DNA of 64,000 nt from Castellaniella ginsengisoli (GTDB lineage Bacteria; Pseudomonadota; Gammaproteobacteria; Burkholderiales; Burkholderiaceae_B). Position numbers and translations under genes: made by a program. The notes beneath the pieces are model-generated. The model ran no database searches and was not told the origin of the DNA. It saw only the letters and a program-made list of their open reading frames with translations. How positions within the stretch are numbered: the stretch's first letter is position 1; every line of letters starts with the position of its first letter. The stretch lies in assembly GCF_039523235.1 (NCBI RefSeq), contig NZ_BAAAEX010000013.1; one strand, 5' to 3'. This document shows positions 50,972 through 60,239 of this stretch, piece by piece.

Positions 50972-51385
50972 ATGATCGATCGAATCGGCAAGGACTTCGA
51001 GTTCTACCAGAAAGCGCTGGCCCTGCGCCAGCAGCGGCAGGAAATCCTGGCGTCCAACATCGCCAATGCCGACACGCCCCACTACAAGGCGCGCGACATC
51101 GATTTCAACGCCACCTTGCGCGAGGCCATGGGCGAAGGCGGCCTGCCGCGCCTGCCGGATACCTCACTGACGCTGACCTCGGCGCGCCATATTCCCGCCC
51201 AGGCCCATACCAACGGACCCGCCCGAGAACTGTACCGCGTGCCGACCCAGCCCAGCCTCGATGGCAACACGGTCGAAATGAACACCGAACGCGTGCAGTT
51301 TGCAGACAACACCATGCGCTACCAGGCGGATCTCCAGGTCCTCAACGGGCGCATCAAGTCCTTGCTGGCTGCGATCCAGCAATAA
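50972..51385 (+). CDS. flgB: Proximal rod protein FlgB
   Basis: This is a 137-residue rod component. The N-terminal helix with ILASNIANADTPHYKARDIDF (about 28-48) is the conserved rod/hook motif, and the C-terminal helix is NTMRYQADLQVLNGRIKSLL. It opens the + strand rod-hook operon flgB-L. The 220-bp region to flgA should hold the class II promoter, but no FlhDC box can be assigned by eye. Confidence 0.95.
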   Translation: MIDRIGKDFEFYQKALALRQQRQEILASNIANADTPHYKARDIDFNATLREAMGEGGLPRLPDTSLTLTSARHIPAQAHTNGPARELYRVPTQPSLDGNTVEMNTERVQFADNTMRYQADLQVLNGRIKSLLAAIQQ

Positions 51386-51408
51386 CCGGCCGCGCCACGG
51401 AAACCGCC

Positions 51409-51816
51409 ATGTCCACTTTCAGTATCTTCCAGATTGCCGGTTCGGCGCTGTCGGCCCAGTCGCAGCGCATGAACGTGTCAGCCAGCAATATCGCCAACGC
51501 CGACAGCGCCGTCGGCCCCGACGGCCAACCCTACAAGGCGCGCCAGGTGGTGTTCCAGATGACGCCCTCCGCCCGTTCGGAGGCGGTCGGCGGTGTGCAG
51601 GTCGCTTCGGTCCTCGAGAGCAACGCCCCCCCGCGCATCCAGTACGACCCCGGCAACCCCCTGGCCGATGCCCAGGGCTACGTCACCCTGCCCAATGTCG
51701 ATGTCGTCGCCGAGACCGTCAACATGATTTCCGCCTCGCGTTCGTATCAGGCCAACGTCGAAGTCATCAACACGGCCAAGACGCTGATGGCCAAGACCCT
51801 CACCCTGGGTCAATAA
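51409..51816 (+). CDS. flgC: Proximal rod protein FlgC
   Basis: This is a 135-residue rod protein. The N-terminal SASNIANADSAVGPDGQPYKAR motif (about 24-45) and the C-terminal DVVAETVNMISASRSYQANVEVINTAKTL are typical. It is separated from flgB by 23 bp and from flgD by 12 bp. Confidence 0.95.
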   Translation: MSTFSIFQIAGSALSAQSQRMNVSASNIANADSAVGPDGQPYKARQVVFQMTPSARSEAVGGVQVASVLESNAPPRIQYDPGNPLADAQGYVTLPNVDVVAETVNMISASRSYQANVEVINTAKTLMAKTLTLGQ

Positions 51817-51828
51817 AGGAGTCCTCTC

Positions 51829-52515
51829 ATGTCCACCGTTAACGACGTCTACGGTTCGAACGCCGCCTCCGCGCTGGCCAATGCGCAGACCAAGAACCTG
51901 ATGGGCGACACCCAGGACCGGTTCCTCACGCTGCTGGTCACGCAACTGCAGAATCAGGACCCCCTGAATCCCATGGACAACGCCGAGGTCACCTCGCAGA
52001 TTGCGCAATTGTCCATGGTCAATGGCATCCGGGGCCTGAACAATACGCTGCTGGCGCTGTCCGGCCAGATGGATATGTCCCAATCGCTTCAGGCGGCGGG
52101 CCTGATCGGCAAGGATGTCCTCTATCCGGGCGAAAAAATCTCCTTGGGTAGCAATCCGGATACCGGTGCCAAGACCGCCACGGCCTTCGGGATCAACCTG
52201 ATGTCCGATGCGGCCAAGACCAAGGTTTCGATCCTGGATTCCACCGGCAAGGTCGTGCGCGAATACGAATACGAGGCCCAGGGCGCCGGCATCTACCCGC
52301 TGAGCTGGGACGGCCTGGATGCGGCGGGCGCCCCGGCGCCGGACGGCGCCTACGCCGTCCAGGTAGCGGCTTCCGATGCCGATGGCAAGCCGGTCTCGGC
52401 CGAAGCGCTGACCGCAGGCCACATCAACAGCATTGCCTATACTTCCGAGGGCCTGAAGCTGAACCTGGCCCTGGGGCAAAAGATTTCCCTGCTGGATATC
52501 CGGCAAGTCATGTAA
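51829..52515 (+). CDS. flgD: Hook cap (scaffold) protein FlgD
   Basis: This is a 228-residue protein required for hook polymerisation and later discarded. The N-terminal export/capping region DRFLTLLVTQLQNQDPLNPMDNAE (about 25-48) is diagnostic. The C-terminal half contains the FlgD Ig-like/tudor folds (EYEYEAQGAGIYPLSWDGLDAAG). AAGGAG lies 7 bp upstream of the ATG. Confidence 0.95.
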   Translation: MSTVNDVYGSNAASALANAQTKNLMGDTQDRFLTLLVTQLQNQDPLNPMDNAEVTSQIAQLSMVNGIRGLNNTLLALSGQMDMSQSLQAAGLIGKDVLYPGEKISLGSNPDTGAKTATAFGINLMSDAAKTKVSILDSTGKVVREYEYEAQGAGIYPLSWDGLDAAGAPAPDGAYAVQVAASDADGKPVSAEALTAGHINSIAYTSEGLKLNLALGQKISLLDIRQVM

Positions 52516-52587
52516 TCCAGACGGCGGGCGCGGGATGCGCCGTCGTTTCCACGAATCAACGCACCACGCACTGAAAAGAGGTCAACC

Positions 52588-54027
52588 ATGGGTTTCGGAC
52601 AAGGTCTCAGCGGATTGAACGCCGCCTCGCAAAACCTGGACGTCATCGGCAACAACATCGCCAACTCCGGCACCGTCGGGTTCAAGGCCGGCTCGGCCAC
52701 CTTCGCCGACGTCTACGCCAGCTCGCGTGTCGGCCTGGGCGTGCAGGTCGCGTCCATCAACCAGCGGTTCACCACCGGGATCGTGTCCACGTCGGGCAAC
52801 CAGTTCGACATGGCCATCGACGGCGCCAAGGGCATGTTCGTGGTGACTCAGCCCAACGGCGCCATGCTCTACACCCGCAACGGCCAGTTCCTGGCCGACA
52901 AGGACCACCGCATCGTCAACGCCCAGGGCCAGCAGCTCATGGGCTACGCCCCGGGCGGCACCAACCTGATCGGCATGACCGTGCCGGTGGGCAACATCGC
53001 GCCCCAGGCGACCAGCACGCTGGCCAACAAGGTCAACCTGGATGCGAATGCGGATGTGGTGCCCCCCACTTCTGAAATTTTGGCAAGGGTTGTACTGACG
53101 CAAGGGGGCGTCGATACGACGTATTACTATCGGCCTGCGACTAATGATTGGTACAGCGATGCGGCAGGAACGACGGCAGCGATACCGGCGGACGGCGCGT
53201 ATACAACAGGGACTCCTGCGGTAGCGGTTAATGTTGCAGGGGGAGTGCCGGACGTCGCGATTCCCTCGACCGGAAGTAATGTGGCCTATGTGCCTGCGCA
53301 GCCTGCAGTTGTCTTCGATCCCTCCAATTCCGACTCCTTCTCGAAGATGGTTCCGCTGACCGTCTATGACTCTCTGGGGAACGAACACCGCGTCGAGCAG
53401 TACTACACCAAGCGCGAGCCGGTTGGTGGCAACAGTATTTGGGAAGTCAATTACGTGGTTGACGGCGTGCCTCCCGTGCCGCCGGCGAATACGGCGACCT
53501 TGTCTTTCGACAGCGCCGGCCGGCTCGTGGGCGGCTCGCCCACCTCGATCACGTTCACGCCGGGCGGGGGCACGTCCCCGGCCGATCCGGTGAACATTGT
53601 CGTGACTTACGACGGCTCCACCCAGTTCGGCGGCAGCTACTCCCAGGATTTCGTGCAGAACGGCTACGCCACCGGCGAATACGCCAGCATGTCCATCGGC
53701 TCGAACGGCGAGCTGATCGCCAACTACACCAACGGCGCCAAGCAGGTCATGGGCACGCTGGCTCTGGCCGATTTCTCCAACCTGCAGGGCCTGCAGCCGG
53801 TGGGCGGCAACGCCTGGGCCGAGACCGCCAATTCCGGCCAGCCGATCTTCGGCACGCCGGGCAGCAACGGCCTGGCCGTCATCAAGGGCCAGGCGGTGGA
53901 AAAATCCAACGTGGATATGTCCCAGGAACTGGTCAACATGATCATCGCCCAGCGCACCTACCAGGCCAACGCCCAGACGATCAAGACGCAGGACCAGATC
54001 CTGCAGACCTTGATCACCATGCGCTAA
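52588..54027 (+). CDS. flgE: Flagellar hook protein FlgE with atypical central segment
   Basis: This is a 479-residue hook subunit (E. coli 402). The N-terminal LSGLNAASQNLDVIGNNIANSGTVGFK (about 7-33) and the C-terminal VNMIIAQRTYQANAQTIKTQDQIL are conserved and form the inner core. Residues about 155-245 (53055-53330), between the NLDA segment and VVFDPSNSDSF, make an extra surface-domain stretch with codon use unlike the rest (GCG, GCA, GGA, ACA, ACT and GTA instead of GCC, GGC, ACC). This suggests replacement or insertion of a surface domain. AAAAGAGG precedes the ATG. Confidence 0.95.
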   Translation: MGFGQGLSGLNAASQNLDVIGNNIANSGTVGFKAGSATFADVYASSRVGLGVQVASINQRFTTGIVSTSGNQFDMAIDGAKGMFVVTQPNGAMLYTRNGQFLADKDHRIVNAQGQQLMGYAPGGTNLIGMTVPVGNIAPQATSTLANKVNLDANADVVPPTSEILARVVLTQGGVDTTYYYRPATNDWYSDAAGTTAAIPADGAYTTGTPAVAVNVAGGVPDVAIPSTGSNVAYVPAQPAVVFDPSNSDSFSKMVPLTVYDSLGNEHRVEQYYTKREPVGGNSIWEVNYVVDGVPPVPPANTATLSFDSAGRLVGGSPTSITFTPGGGTSPADPVNIVVTYDGSTQFGGSYSQDFVQNGYATGEYASMSIGSNGELIANYTNGAKQVMGTLALADFSNLQGLQPVGGNAWAETANSGQPIFGTPGSNGLAVIKGQAVEKSNVDMSQELVNMIIAQRTYQANAQTIKTQDQILQTLITMR

Positions 54028-54041
54028 GCGGATAGCCCGGC

Positions 54042-54791
54042 ATGGATCGCATCCTCTACACGGCCTCCAACGGCGCCGCCCGCATCCTGGAACAGCAGTC
54101 GGTCATCTCCAACAACATGGCCAACGTGGCCACGACCGGGTTCCGCGAGCAGATGGCGATCTACCGGTCCGTGCCGGTGGTGCCCCAGGCGGGCGAGCTG
54201 CCCACCCGCGTCAGCACCGTGGCCTCCACCCCGGGCAGTCATTTTCGCCAGGGCATCATGGCCGAGACCGGGCATGCCCTGGATGCGGCCATTGCCGGAG
54301 ACGGCTGGTTCGCTGTGCAGACGCCCCAGGGCGAAGCCTATACCCGCGCGGGTGAATTCGCCGTCAATCAGGAAAACCAACTGGTCACGCACACCGGATT
54401 GCCGGTGCTGTCGGCCGACGGCCAGCCCATCGAGATCCCCGAACGCGGCAGCGTGACTTTTGCCACGGATGGCCAGATCAGCGCCCTGGGCGCGGGCGAC
54501 AACCCGCGCGACATCCAGTTGCTGGCGCAACTGAAGCTGGTCAACCCGCCCACGGACCAACTGGTGCGTGGCGATGATGGCCTGTTCCGCATGGCCGGCG
54601 GCCAGCCCGTCCAGCCGGACGAAACGGTGAAGATCGCCCCCGGTTTCATCGAGAAAAGCAATGTCAACCCGGCCGCCATGATGGTGGCCATGATTTCCAA
54701 CGCCCGTCAGTTCGAACAGCAGATGCAGGTCATCAAGAATGCCAGCACCAACGAAGAACGCGGCAATTCGATTCTTTCGGCGGCGGGCTGA
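54042..54791 (+). CDS. flgF: Proximal rod protein FlgF
   Basis: This is a 249-residue rod protein. The N-terminal LEQQSVISNNMANVATTGFREQ (about 18-39) and C-terminal EKSNVNPAAMMVAMISNARQFEQQMQVIK are diagnostic. Central GDGWFAVQTPQGEAYTRAGEFAVN is shared with FlgG. It begins 14 bp after flgE. Confidence 0.95.
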   Translation: MDRILYTASNGAARILEQQSVISNNMANVATTGFREQMAIYRSVPVVPQAGELPTRVSTVASTPGSHFRQGIMAETGHALDAAIAGDGWFAVQTPQGEAYTRAGEFAVNQENQLVTHTGLPVLSADGQPIEIPERGSVTFATDGQISALGAGDNPRDIQLLAQLKLVNPPTDQLVRGDDGLFRMAGGQPVQPDETVKIAPGFIEKSNVNPAAMMVAMISNARQFEQQMQVIKNASTNEERGNSILSAAG

Positions 54792-54821
54792 GCCCGGCGC
54801 CCCTGAACAGGACCCAGCGAC

Positions 54822-55607
54822 ATGATACGTTCCCTGTGGATCGCCAAGACCGGTCTGGAAACCCAGCAGACCAGCATGGATGTGATTTCCAACAACCTGG
54901 CCAACGTCAACACCACGGGCTTCAAGCGCAGCCGCGCCGTGTTCGAGGATCTGCTGTCCCAGACCCTGCGCCAGCCCGGCGCCACCGTCGGCGCGGCCAA
55001 CCAGTTGCCGTCGGGCCTGCAGATCGGCACCGGCGCGCGCGTGGTGGCCACCGAGCGCATCCACACGCAGGGCAATGTGAAGGAAACCGGCAATACGCTG
55101 GACGTCGCCATCCAGGGCAACGGCTTTCTGCAGGTGGAAATGCCCGACGGTTCGTTCGCCTACACGCGCGACGGCAGCATCCAGCGCGACCAGAACGGCA
55201 TGCTGGTGACGGCGGGCGGCTATCCCATCCAGCCCGGCATCAATATCCCCGACAATGCCCTGTCCATCACGATCGCGCGCGACGGCACGGTGTCCGTGAC
55301 CCAGCCGGGGGCGACCGGCACCAATGTCGAGGTCGGCCAACTGCAATTGGCGACCTTCATCAACCCGACCGGCTTGCAGAGCATGGGTGAAAACCTGTAC
55401 GCCGAGACGGATGCCTCGGGGCCGGCCAACCTGCTGCAGCCCGGCCTGGATGGCGCGGGCGTCCTGCTGCAGAACTATGTCGAGACGTCCAACGTCAATG
55501 TGGCCGAAGAACTGGTGAACATGATCACCACCCAGCGCGCCTTTGAAATGAACAGCAAGGCGGTGCAGACGTCCGACCAGATGCTTGCCCGTTTGACCCA
55601 GTTGTAA
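54822..55607 (+). CDS. flgG: Distal rod protein FlgG
   Basis: This is a 261-residue rod protein, same length as E. coli FlgG (260). LETQQTSMDVISNNLANVNTTGFKRSRAVFEDLL (about 12-45), GNGFLQVEMPDGSFAYTRDGS and ETSNVNVAEELVNMITTQRAFEMNSKAVQTSDQM are the defining blocks. It sits between flgF and flgH. Confidence 0.97.
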   Translation: MIRSLWIAKTGLETQQTSMDVISNNLANVNTTGFKRSRAVFEDLLSQTLRQPGATVGAANQLPSGLQIGTGARVVATERIHTQGNVKETGNTLDVAIQGNGFLQVEMPDGSFAYTRDGSIQRDQNGMLVTAGGYPIQPGINIPDNALSITIARDGTVSVTQPGATGTNVEVGQLQLATFINPTGLQSMGENLYAETDASGPANLLQPGLDGAGVLLQNYVETSNVNVAEELVNMITTQRAFEMNSKAVQTSDQMLARLTQL

Positions 55608-55612
55608 TCAGG

Positions 55613-56311
55613 ATGTCCATGAAGGGATTGCGTCGTTTGGCAGGCGCGTGGGCGGCGACGCTGACGCTGGTGCTGTCCGGGTGCGCGCTGGTGCCGCCCG
55701 AGCCGATCGTCACGGGGCCGCTGAGCGCGCCTCCGCCGCCGCCGGAGATGCCGATGGCGCAGGCCAATGGGTCCATCTACCAGCCCACCGCCTACGGCAA
55801 CTATCCTTTGTTCGAGGATCGCCGGCCGCGCAACGTGGGCGACATCGTCACGATCGTGATCCAGGAAAAGACCAACGCGGCCAAGAACGTCAACACCACG
55901 ACCGATCGCAGCGGCAGCGCCTCCATGGGGATCGGCGCCAGCCCCGCTTTCCTGCCGACGGATCTGGGGGCGAAGCAGAATTTCGACGCCACGGGCGGCA
56001 ATCAGTCCAAGGGCACGGGGTCCAGCAGTGCCAACAACCTGTTCACCGGCACGCTGACGACCACCGTGATCGGTGTGCTGCCCAACGGCAATCTGCAGAT
56101 CGCCGGGGAAAAACAGATCGCCATCAACCGGGGCAGCGAGTACGTGCGCTTCTCCGGGGTGGTGGATCCGCGCTCGATCACCGGCAACGGCACGGTGGCC
56201 TCGACCCAGGTGGCCGACGCCCGCATCGAATACCGCAGCAAGGGCGTGATGGACGAAGTCCAGACCATGGGCTGGCTGCAGCGCTTCTTCCTCAATATCG
56301 CTCCGTTCTGA
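55613..56311 (+). CDS. flgH: L-ring lipoprotein FlgH
   Basis: This is a 232-residue outer-membrane lipoprotein forming the L-ring bushing. The signal ends in lipobox LSGC (Cys24). YPLFEDRRPRNVGDIVTIVIQEKTNAAKNVNTTTDRS (about 64-100) and IAINRGSEYVRFSGVVDPRSI are typical. It starts 5 bp after flgG. Confidence 0.95.
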   Translation: MSMKGLRRLAGAWAATLTLVLSGCALVPPEPIVTGPLSAPPPPPEMPMAQANGSIYQPTAYGNYPLFEDRRPRNVGDIVTIVIQEKTNAAKNVNTTTDRSGSASMGIGASPAFLPTDLGAKQNFDATGGNQSKGTGSSSANNLFTGTLTTTVIGVLPNGNLQIAGEKQIAINRGSEYVRFSGVVDPRSITGNGTVASTQVADARIEYRSKGVMDEVQTMGWLQRFFLNIAPF

Positions 56312-56315
56312 CGCC

Positions 56316-57461
56316 ATGGCCGCACCGTTGATTCCGACTTCTTTTCTCATGCGCCGCCTGGCCGCCGGCGTGCTGGCCCTGTGCCTGGGCGTGTTGTTTC
56401 CCCTGGGGGCCGCGCAGGCCGAACGCATCAAGGATCTGGCGTCCTTTACCGGCGTGCGGGAAAACCAGTTGATCGGCTATGGCCTGGTGGTGGGTCTGGA
56501 CGGCAGCGGCGACCAAGTGCGCCAGACGCCTTTCACCCAACAGAGCCTGACCAATATGCTGTCCCAGTTGGGCGTGACCGTGCCCCAGGGCACCAATATG
56601 CAGGTCAAGAACGTCGCCGCCGTCATGGTGACGGCGCGCCTGCCCGCTTTCGCCCAGCCGGGCCAGAGTCTGGACGTGGTGGTGTCGTCCATGGGCAATG
56701 CCAAGAGCCTGCGCGGCGGCACGCTGCTGATGACGCCGCTGAAGGGCGCCAATGGCCAGGTCTATGCCCTGGCCCAGGGCAATCTGCTGGTGGGCGGCGC
56801 CGGCGCATCCCAAGGGGGCGCCAGTGTCCAGGTCAACCAGTTGAACGGCGGCATCATTCCGGACGGCGCCATCGTCGAGCGTGGCGTCCCGACCACCTAC
56901 GCCCAGAACGGGGCCGTCCGCCTGGAGCTCAACAGCAGCGATTTCGGCATCGCCCAGAACGTCGTGTCGGCGCTCAACCGCAAGTTCGGCGCGCAGACGG
57001 CGACCGCTCTCAATGGCCGCACCATCGAGCTGCGGGCGCCGACCGATCCCAAGGCCCAGCTTGCGTTCCTGTCCCAGGTGGAAAACCTCCAGGTCAGCCT
57101 GCCGCCCGCCCGCGCCCGGGTGGTCATCAACGCCCGGACGGGATCGGTGGTGATGAACCGCACCGTGACGATCGACGAGGCCGCCATCGCGTACGGCAAT
57201 CTGTCGGTCACCATCAGTCCGCAACAGCAGGTCAGCCAGCCGACCACGCCCTTTGGCGGCGGCGAGACGGTCGTGACGCAGAATACGCAGATCGAGATGC
57301 GCAGCGAGGGCGGCGCGATCCAGCGCGTCACCACCAGCGCCAACCTGGCCGATGTGGTCCGCGCATTGAACGCCCTGGGCGCGACGCCGCAGGATCTGCT
57401 GTCGATCCTGCAGAACCTGAAAAGCGCCGGCGCCCTGCGTGCCGATCTGGACGTGATCTGA
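56316..57461 (+). CDS. flgI: P-ring protein FlgI
   Basis: This is a 381-residue periplasmic protein. The signal peptide ends AQA before ERIKDLASFTGVRENQLIGYGLVVGL, the conserved mature start. LNALGATPQDLLSILQNLKSAGAL closes the protein. ATG 56316 gives a signal peptide of about 35 residues; ATG 56349 would give a shorter one of about 24. It polymerises around the rod with FlgA help. Confidence 0.95.
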   Translation: MAAPLIPTSFLMRRLAAGVLALCLGVLFPLGAAQAERIKDLASFTGVRENQLIGYGLVVGLDGSGDQVRQTPFTQQSLTNMLSQLGVTVPQGTNMQVKNVAAVMVTARLPAFAQPGQSLDVVVSSMGNAKSLRGGTLLMTPLKGANGQVYALAQGNLLVGGAGASQGGASVQVNQLNGGIIPDGAIVERGVPTTYAQNGAVRLELNSSDFGIAQNVVSALNRKFGAQTATALNGRTIELRAPTDPKAQLAFLSQVENLQVSLPPARARVVINARTGSVVMNRTVTIDEAAIAYGNLSVTISPQQQVSQPTTPFGGGETVVTQNTQIEMRSEGGAIQRVTTSANLADVVRALNALGATPQDLLSILQNLKSAGALRADLDVI

Positions 57462-57469
57462 GGCCGGCC

Positions 57470-58441
57470 ATGAGTTTCGTCTCGCACACCCCGCTGCCTG
57501 GCGCCGATGCCCTGCCTTCGGCGCTGGACTTCAGCAGCCTGAACACGCTCAAGCGCGGTGTGCGGGCGGGGGGCGAGGCCGCCCAGGACTCGCAGCGCGA
57601 GATCGCCCGCCAGTTCGAGGCGATCTTCATCCAGATGATGCTCAAGCAGGCCCGCCAGCAGTCGGCGCAGATGCCTTCGCTGTTCGATTCCCAGGCAACG
57701 CGCATGGCCCAGAGCCTCAGCGACGAGCAGGCGGCGCTGGCGATGGCAAACCCTGGCCTGGGGCTGGCGGACGCCCTGCTGGCTCAGATGCGGGGCGGGG
57801 TGCTGACGCAGCCGCTGGATCCTTTGGCGAATCCCCCCGAGGCCGCGCGCTCGCGTCTGCCGGGCCTGCAGTCACGAATCGGCGAAGGCCGTCGCGAGGT
57901 GGCGGATGCGATCGGCGGCCTGATCGACCGGCTGGCGCGTGGCGGGGCGGGCGACCGGATCGGCGGCGCCATCCAGGGCGCCCCGGAACACATCCGGGCT
58001 TTCGTGGATCGCATGGGCGCGGCGGCGGAATTGGCGGCCCGGCGCAGCGGCGTGCCGGCCAAGCTGATCCTCAGCCAGGCGGCGCTGGAATCCGGTTGGG
58101 GCGAACGCGAGATCCTGCGCCCCGATGGCCGCAGCAGCCATAACCTGTTCGGGATCAAGGCCGGAAGCGCCTGGCGCGGCGAGGTGGTCCACGTCATGAC
58201 GACCGAGTACGAGGACGGCGTGGCGCGCAAACTGATGCAGCCGTTTCGCGCCTACGGGTCTTATGCGGAGTCTTTCCAGGATTATGCCGAACTGATCGGC
58301 AACAGCGAACGCTACGGCAAGGTCGCCCACGCGCCCTCGGCGGAAGCCGCCGCCCGGCGTATCCAGGAGGCCGGTTACGCGACCGATCCGGGCTATGCGG
58401 ACAAGCTGATCTCCATCATGGGGTATTTCAACGCCCGTTGA
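57470..58441 (+). CDS. flgJ: FlgJ, rod cap and peptidoglycan hydrolase
   Basis: This is a 323-residue two-domain protein. The N-terminal rod-capping half has IARQFEAIFIQMMLKQARQ and DSQATRMAQSLSDEQAALAMA. The C-terminal glucosaminidase/muramidase half (about 185-323) has LILSQAALESGWGEREI with the catalytic Glu207, and HNLFGIKAG. Both domains being present fits beta/gammaproteobacteria. It opens a hole in the wall for rod growth. It is the last gene before the sigma-28 promoter of flgK. Confidence 0.95.
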   Translation: MSFVSHTPLPGADALPSALDFSSLNTLKRGVRAGGEAAQDSQREIARQFEAIFIQMMLKQARQQSAQMPSLFDSQATRMAQSLSDEQAALAMANPGLGLADALLAQMRGGVLTQPLDPLANPPEAARSRLPGLQSRIGEGRREVADAIGGLIDRLARGGAGDRIGGAIQGAPEHIRAFVDRMGAAAELAARRSGVPAKLILSQAALESGWGEREILRPDGRSSHNLFGIKAGSAWRGEVVHVMTTEYEDGVARKLMQPFRAYGSYAESFQDYAELIGNSERYGKVAHAPSAEAAARRIQEAGYATDPGYADKLISIMGYFNAR

Positions 58442-58466
58442 GCGGCAGCCGCCCCTGCGCGCACCC

Positions 58467-58493
58467 TAAATTTCCGGGTGCGCCTGCCGTTAT
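58467..58493 (+). promoter_or_regulatory. Sigma-28 (FliA) promoter of flgKL
   Basis: TAAATTTC, 11 bp, then GCCGTTAT fits the FliA consensus TAAAGTTT-N11-GCCGATAA. It lies 62 bp before the flgK ATG and right after flgJ, so flgKL can be expressed late as well as by readthrough from the flgB operon. Confidence 0.8.
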
Positions 58494-58555
58494 GATCAGA
58501 GAAGAATTCCGGCTTGCGCCCATCCGGCGCGGCCGCAACCAATAGGATTGCAGCT

Positions 58556-60214
58556 ATGAATCTGGCGAATCTCGGCAAAGCGGGCCTTCTGGTCGCGCAA
58601 AACCGCCTGCAGACGGCGGGGCACAATATCAACAATGCCGCGACCGCGGGCTACAACCGCCAGACCGTCCTGTCGCAAACGGCGGGGGCCACGCCGACCT
58701 CGGCCGGCTGGATCGGCCGTGGCGTGCAAGCCGTCAGCGTGCAGCGTTCCTACGATAATTTCCTGCAGAACCAGCTCACCAGTTCCCTGACGCGCGGCGC
58801 CTCCCTCAAGACCTATGGCGATCAGATCAGCCAGATCAACAATCTGGTGGCCGACCGCACGGTGGGCATTTCCCCGGGCATCCAGAAATTTTTCGATAGT
58901 CTCGATGCGGTGGCCTCGGCGCCCGCCGACGTGGCCGCCCGCCAGGAGTTGATCGGCCAGGCCAACAGCCTGGCCGCCCAGTTGCGCGACGCCAATGCGT
59001 TCCTTGACAGCCAGCGCAATAACGTCAATACCCAGATCGACACCACCGTCACCCAGATCAACAGCTATCTGGATCGCATCCAGGATCTGAACCGCCAGAT
59101 CACCACGGCCAAGGCCACCAACCCGGATCAGCCGCCCAACGACCTGCTGGATCAGCGCGACCAACTGGTGGCCGAGCTTGGGCAACTGGTGGACGTCAAG
59201 GCCTACGAGCAGGACGACCGCGTCAGCCTGACGATCGGCAACGGCCAGACCGTGCTCGGCGGGGATTCCGTCTATTACCTGGAAGCCCATCCCTCCAAGG
59301 CCGACCCGGGCCGGTTGGCGGTGAATTACACCACCAAGGATGCCTCGGGCAACACGATCCCCATCGAGATGGACGATACGCGGATCACCGGCGGCAAGCT
59401 GGGCGGCCTGCTGGCCTTCCGTTCCGGGGCGCTGGATGCCGCCCAGAACGACCTCGGCCGGATCGCCCTGGGGATTTCCGTCGCCATCAACGACCAGCAC
59501 AAGCTGGGTGTGGATCTGTCCGGCACGCCGGGCGTCGATTTCTTCACGGTCGGCACACCCAAGGTCATCGGTCACGAGACCAACAGCGCGGGCGCCGGCA
59601 CCCCCGCGGCCGCGTATGCGGCGGGCGGTCTGTCCCAGATCACCAATCAAGACTACCGAATCGAGTACGACGGCACGAACTACACCGTGACGCGGGTGCC
59701 CGAGGGTACGTCGCTCACGCCCACGGTCGCCGGCACGACCCTGAGCTTTGACGGCGTGGAGATCGATACGGCGGGGATGGCGCCGGCCGCCGGCGATAGC
59801 TGGCTGATCCAGCCCACGCGCGAGGCGGCGGCCGCCATGACCGTGGCGATCACCGATCCGGCCAAGGTCGCCGCTGCGGCGCCGGGCGCGGGCACCGCCA
59901 ATGGCGACAACGCCCTGGAACTGGCGGCGCTGCGTTCCAAGAAGGTGCTGGCCAACGGCTCCATGAGCATGAACGAGGCCTACTCCCAACTGGTCAACAG
60001 CGTGGCGGTCAAGACCCAGCAGAACACCACGGCGCAAAAGGCCCAGGAAACCCTGATCTCTCAGAATTTTTCCGCCCAGCAGGCCGTCTCCGGCGTCAAC
60101 CTGGACGAGGAGTACATCAGCCTGCAGCAGTATCAGGAACAGTACCGCGCCGCCGCGCGCCTGATCGATACGGCTTCGACGCTGTTCGACACGCTGCTTG
60201 CCCTGCGCAACTAA
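58556..60214 (+). CDS. flgK: Hook-filament junction protein FlgK (HAP1)
   Basis: This is a 552-residue junction protein (E. coli 547). The N-terminal LLVAQNRLQTAGHNINNAATAGYNRQ (about 11-36) and the C-terminal VNLDEEYISLQQYQEQYRAAARLIDTASTLFDTLL (about 515-549) form the coiled-coil core and the FlgN-binding part. The start at 58556 follows AATAGGATTG. It is transcribed with flgL. Confidence 0.95.
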   Translation: MNLANLGKAGLLVAQNRLQTAGHNINNAATAGYNRQTVLSQTAGATPTSAGWIGRGVQAVSVQRSYDNFLQNQLTSSLTRGASLKTYGDQISQINNLVADRTVGISPGIQKFFDSLDAVASAPADVAARQELIGQANSLAAQLRDANAFLDSQRNNVNTQIDTTVTQINSYLDRIQDLNRQITTAKATNPDQPPNDLLDQRDQLVAELGQLVDVKAYEQDDRVSLTIGNGQTVLGGDSVYYLEAHPSKADPGRLAVNYTTKDASGNTIPIEMDDTRITGGKLGGLLAFRSGALDAAQNDLGRIALGISVAINDQHKLGVDLSGTPGVDFFTVGTPKVIGHETNSAGAGTPAAAYAAGGLSQITNQDYRIEYDGTNYTVTRVPEGTSLTPTVAGTTLSFDGVEIDTAGMAPAAGDSWLIQPTREAAAAMTVAITDPAKVAAAAPGAGTANGDNALELAALRSKKVLANGSMSMNEAYSQLVNSVAVKTQQNTTAQKAQETLISQNFSAQQAVSGVNLDEEYISLQQYQEQYRAAARLIDTASTLFDTLLALRN

Positions 60215-60239
60215 GTCGCGAACGTTTCAGGAATTCATC

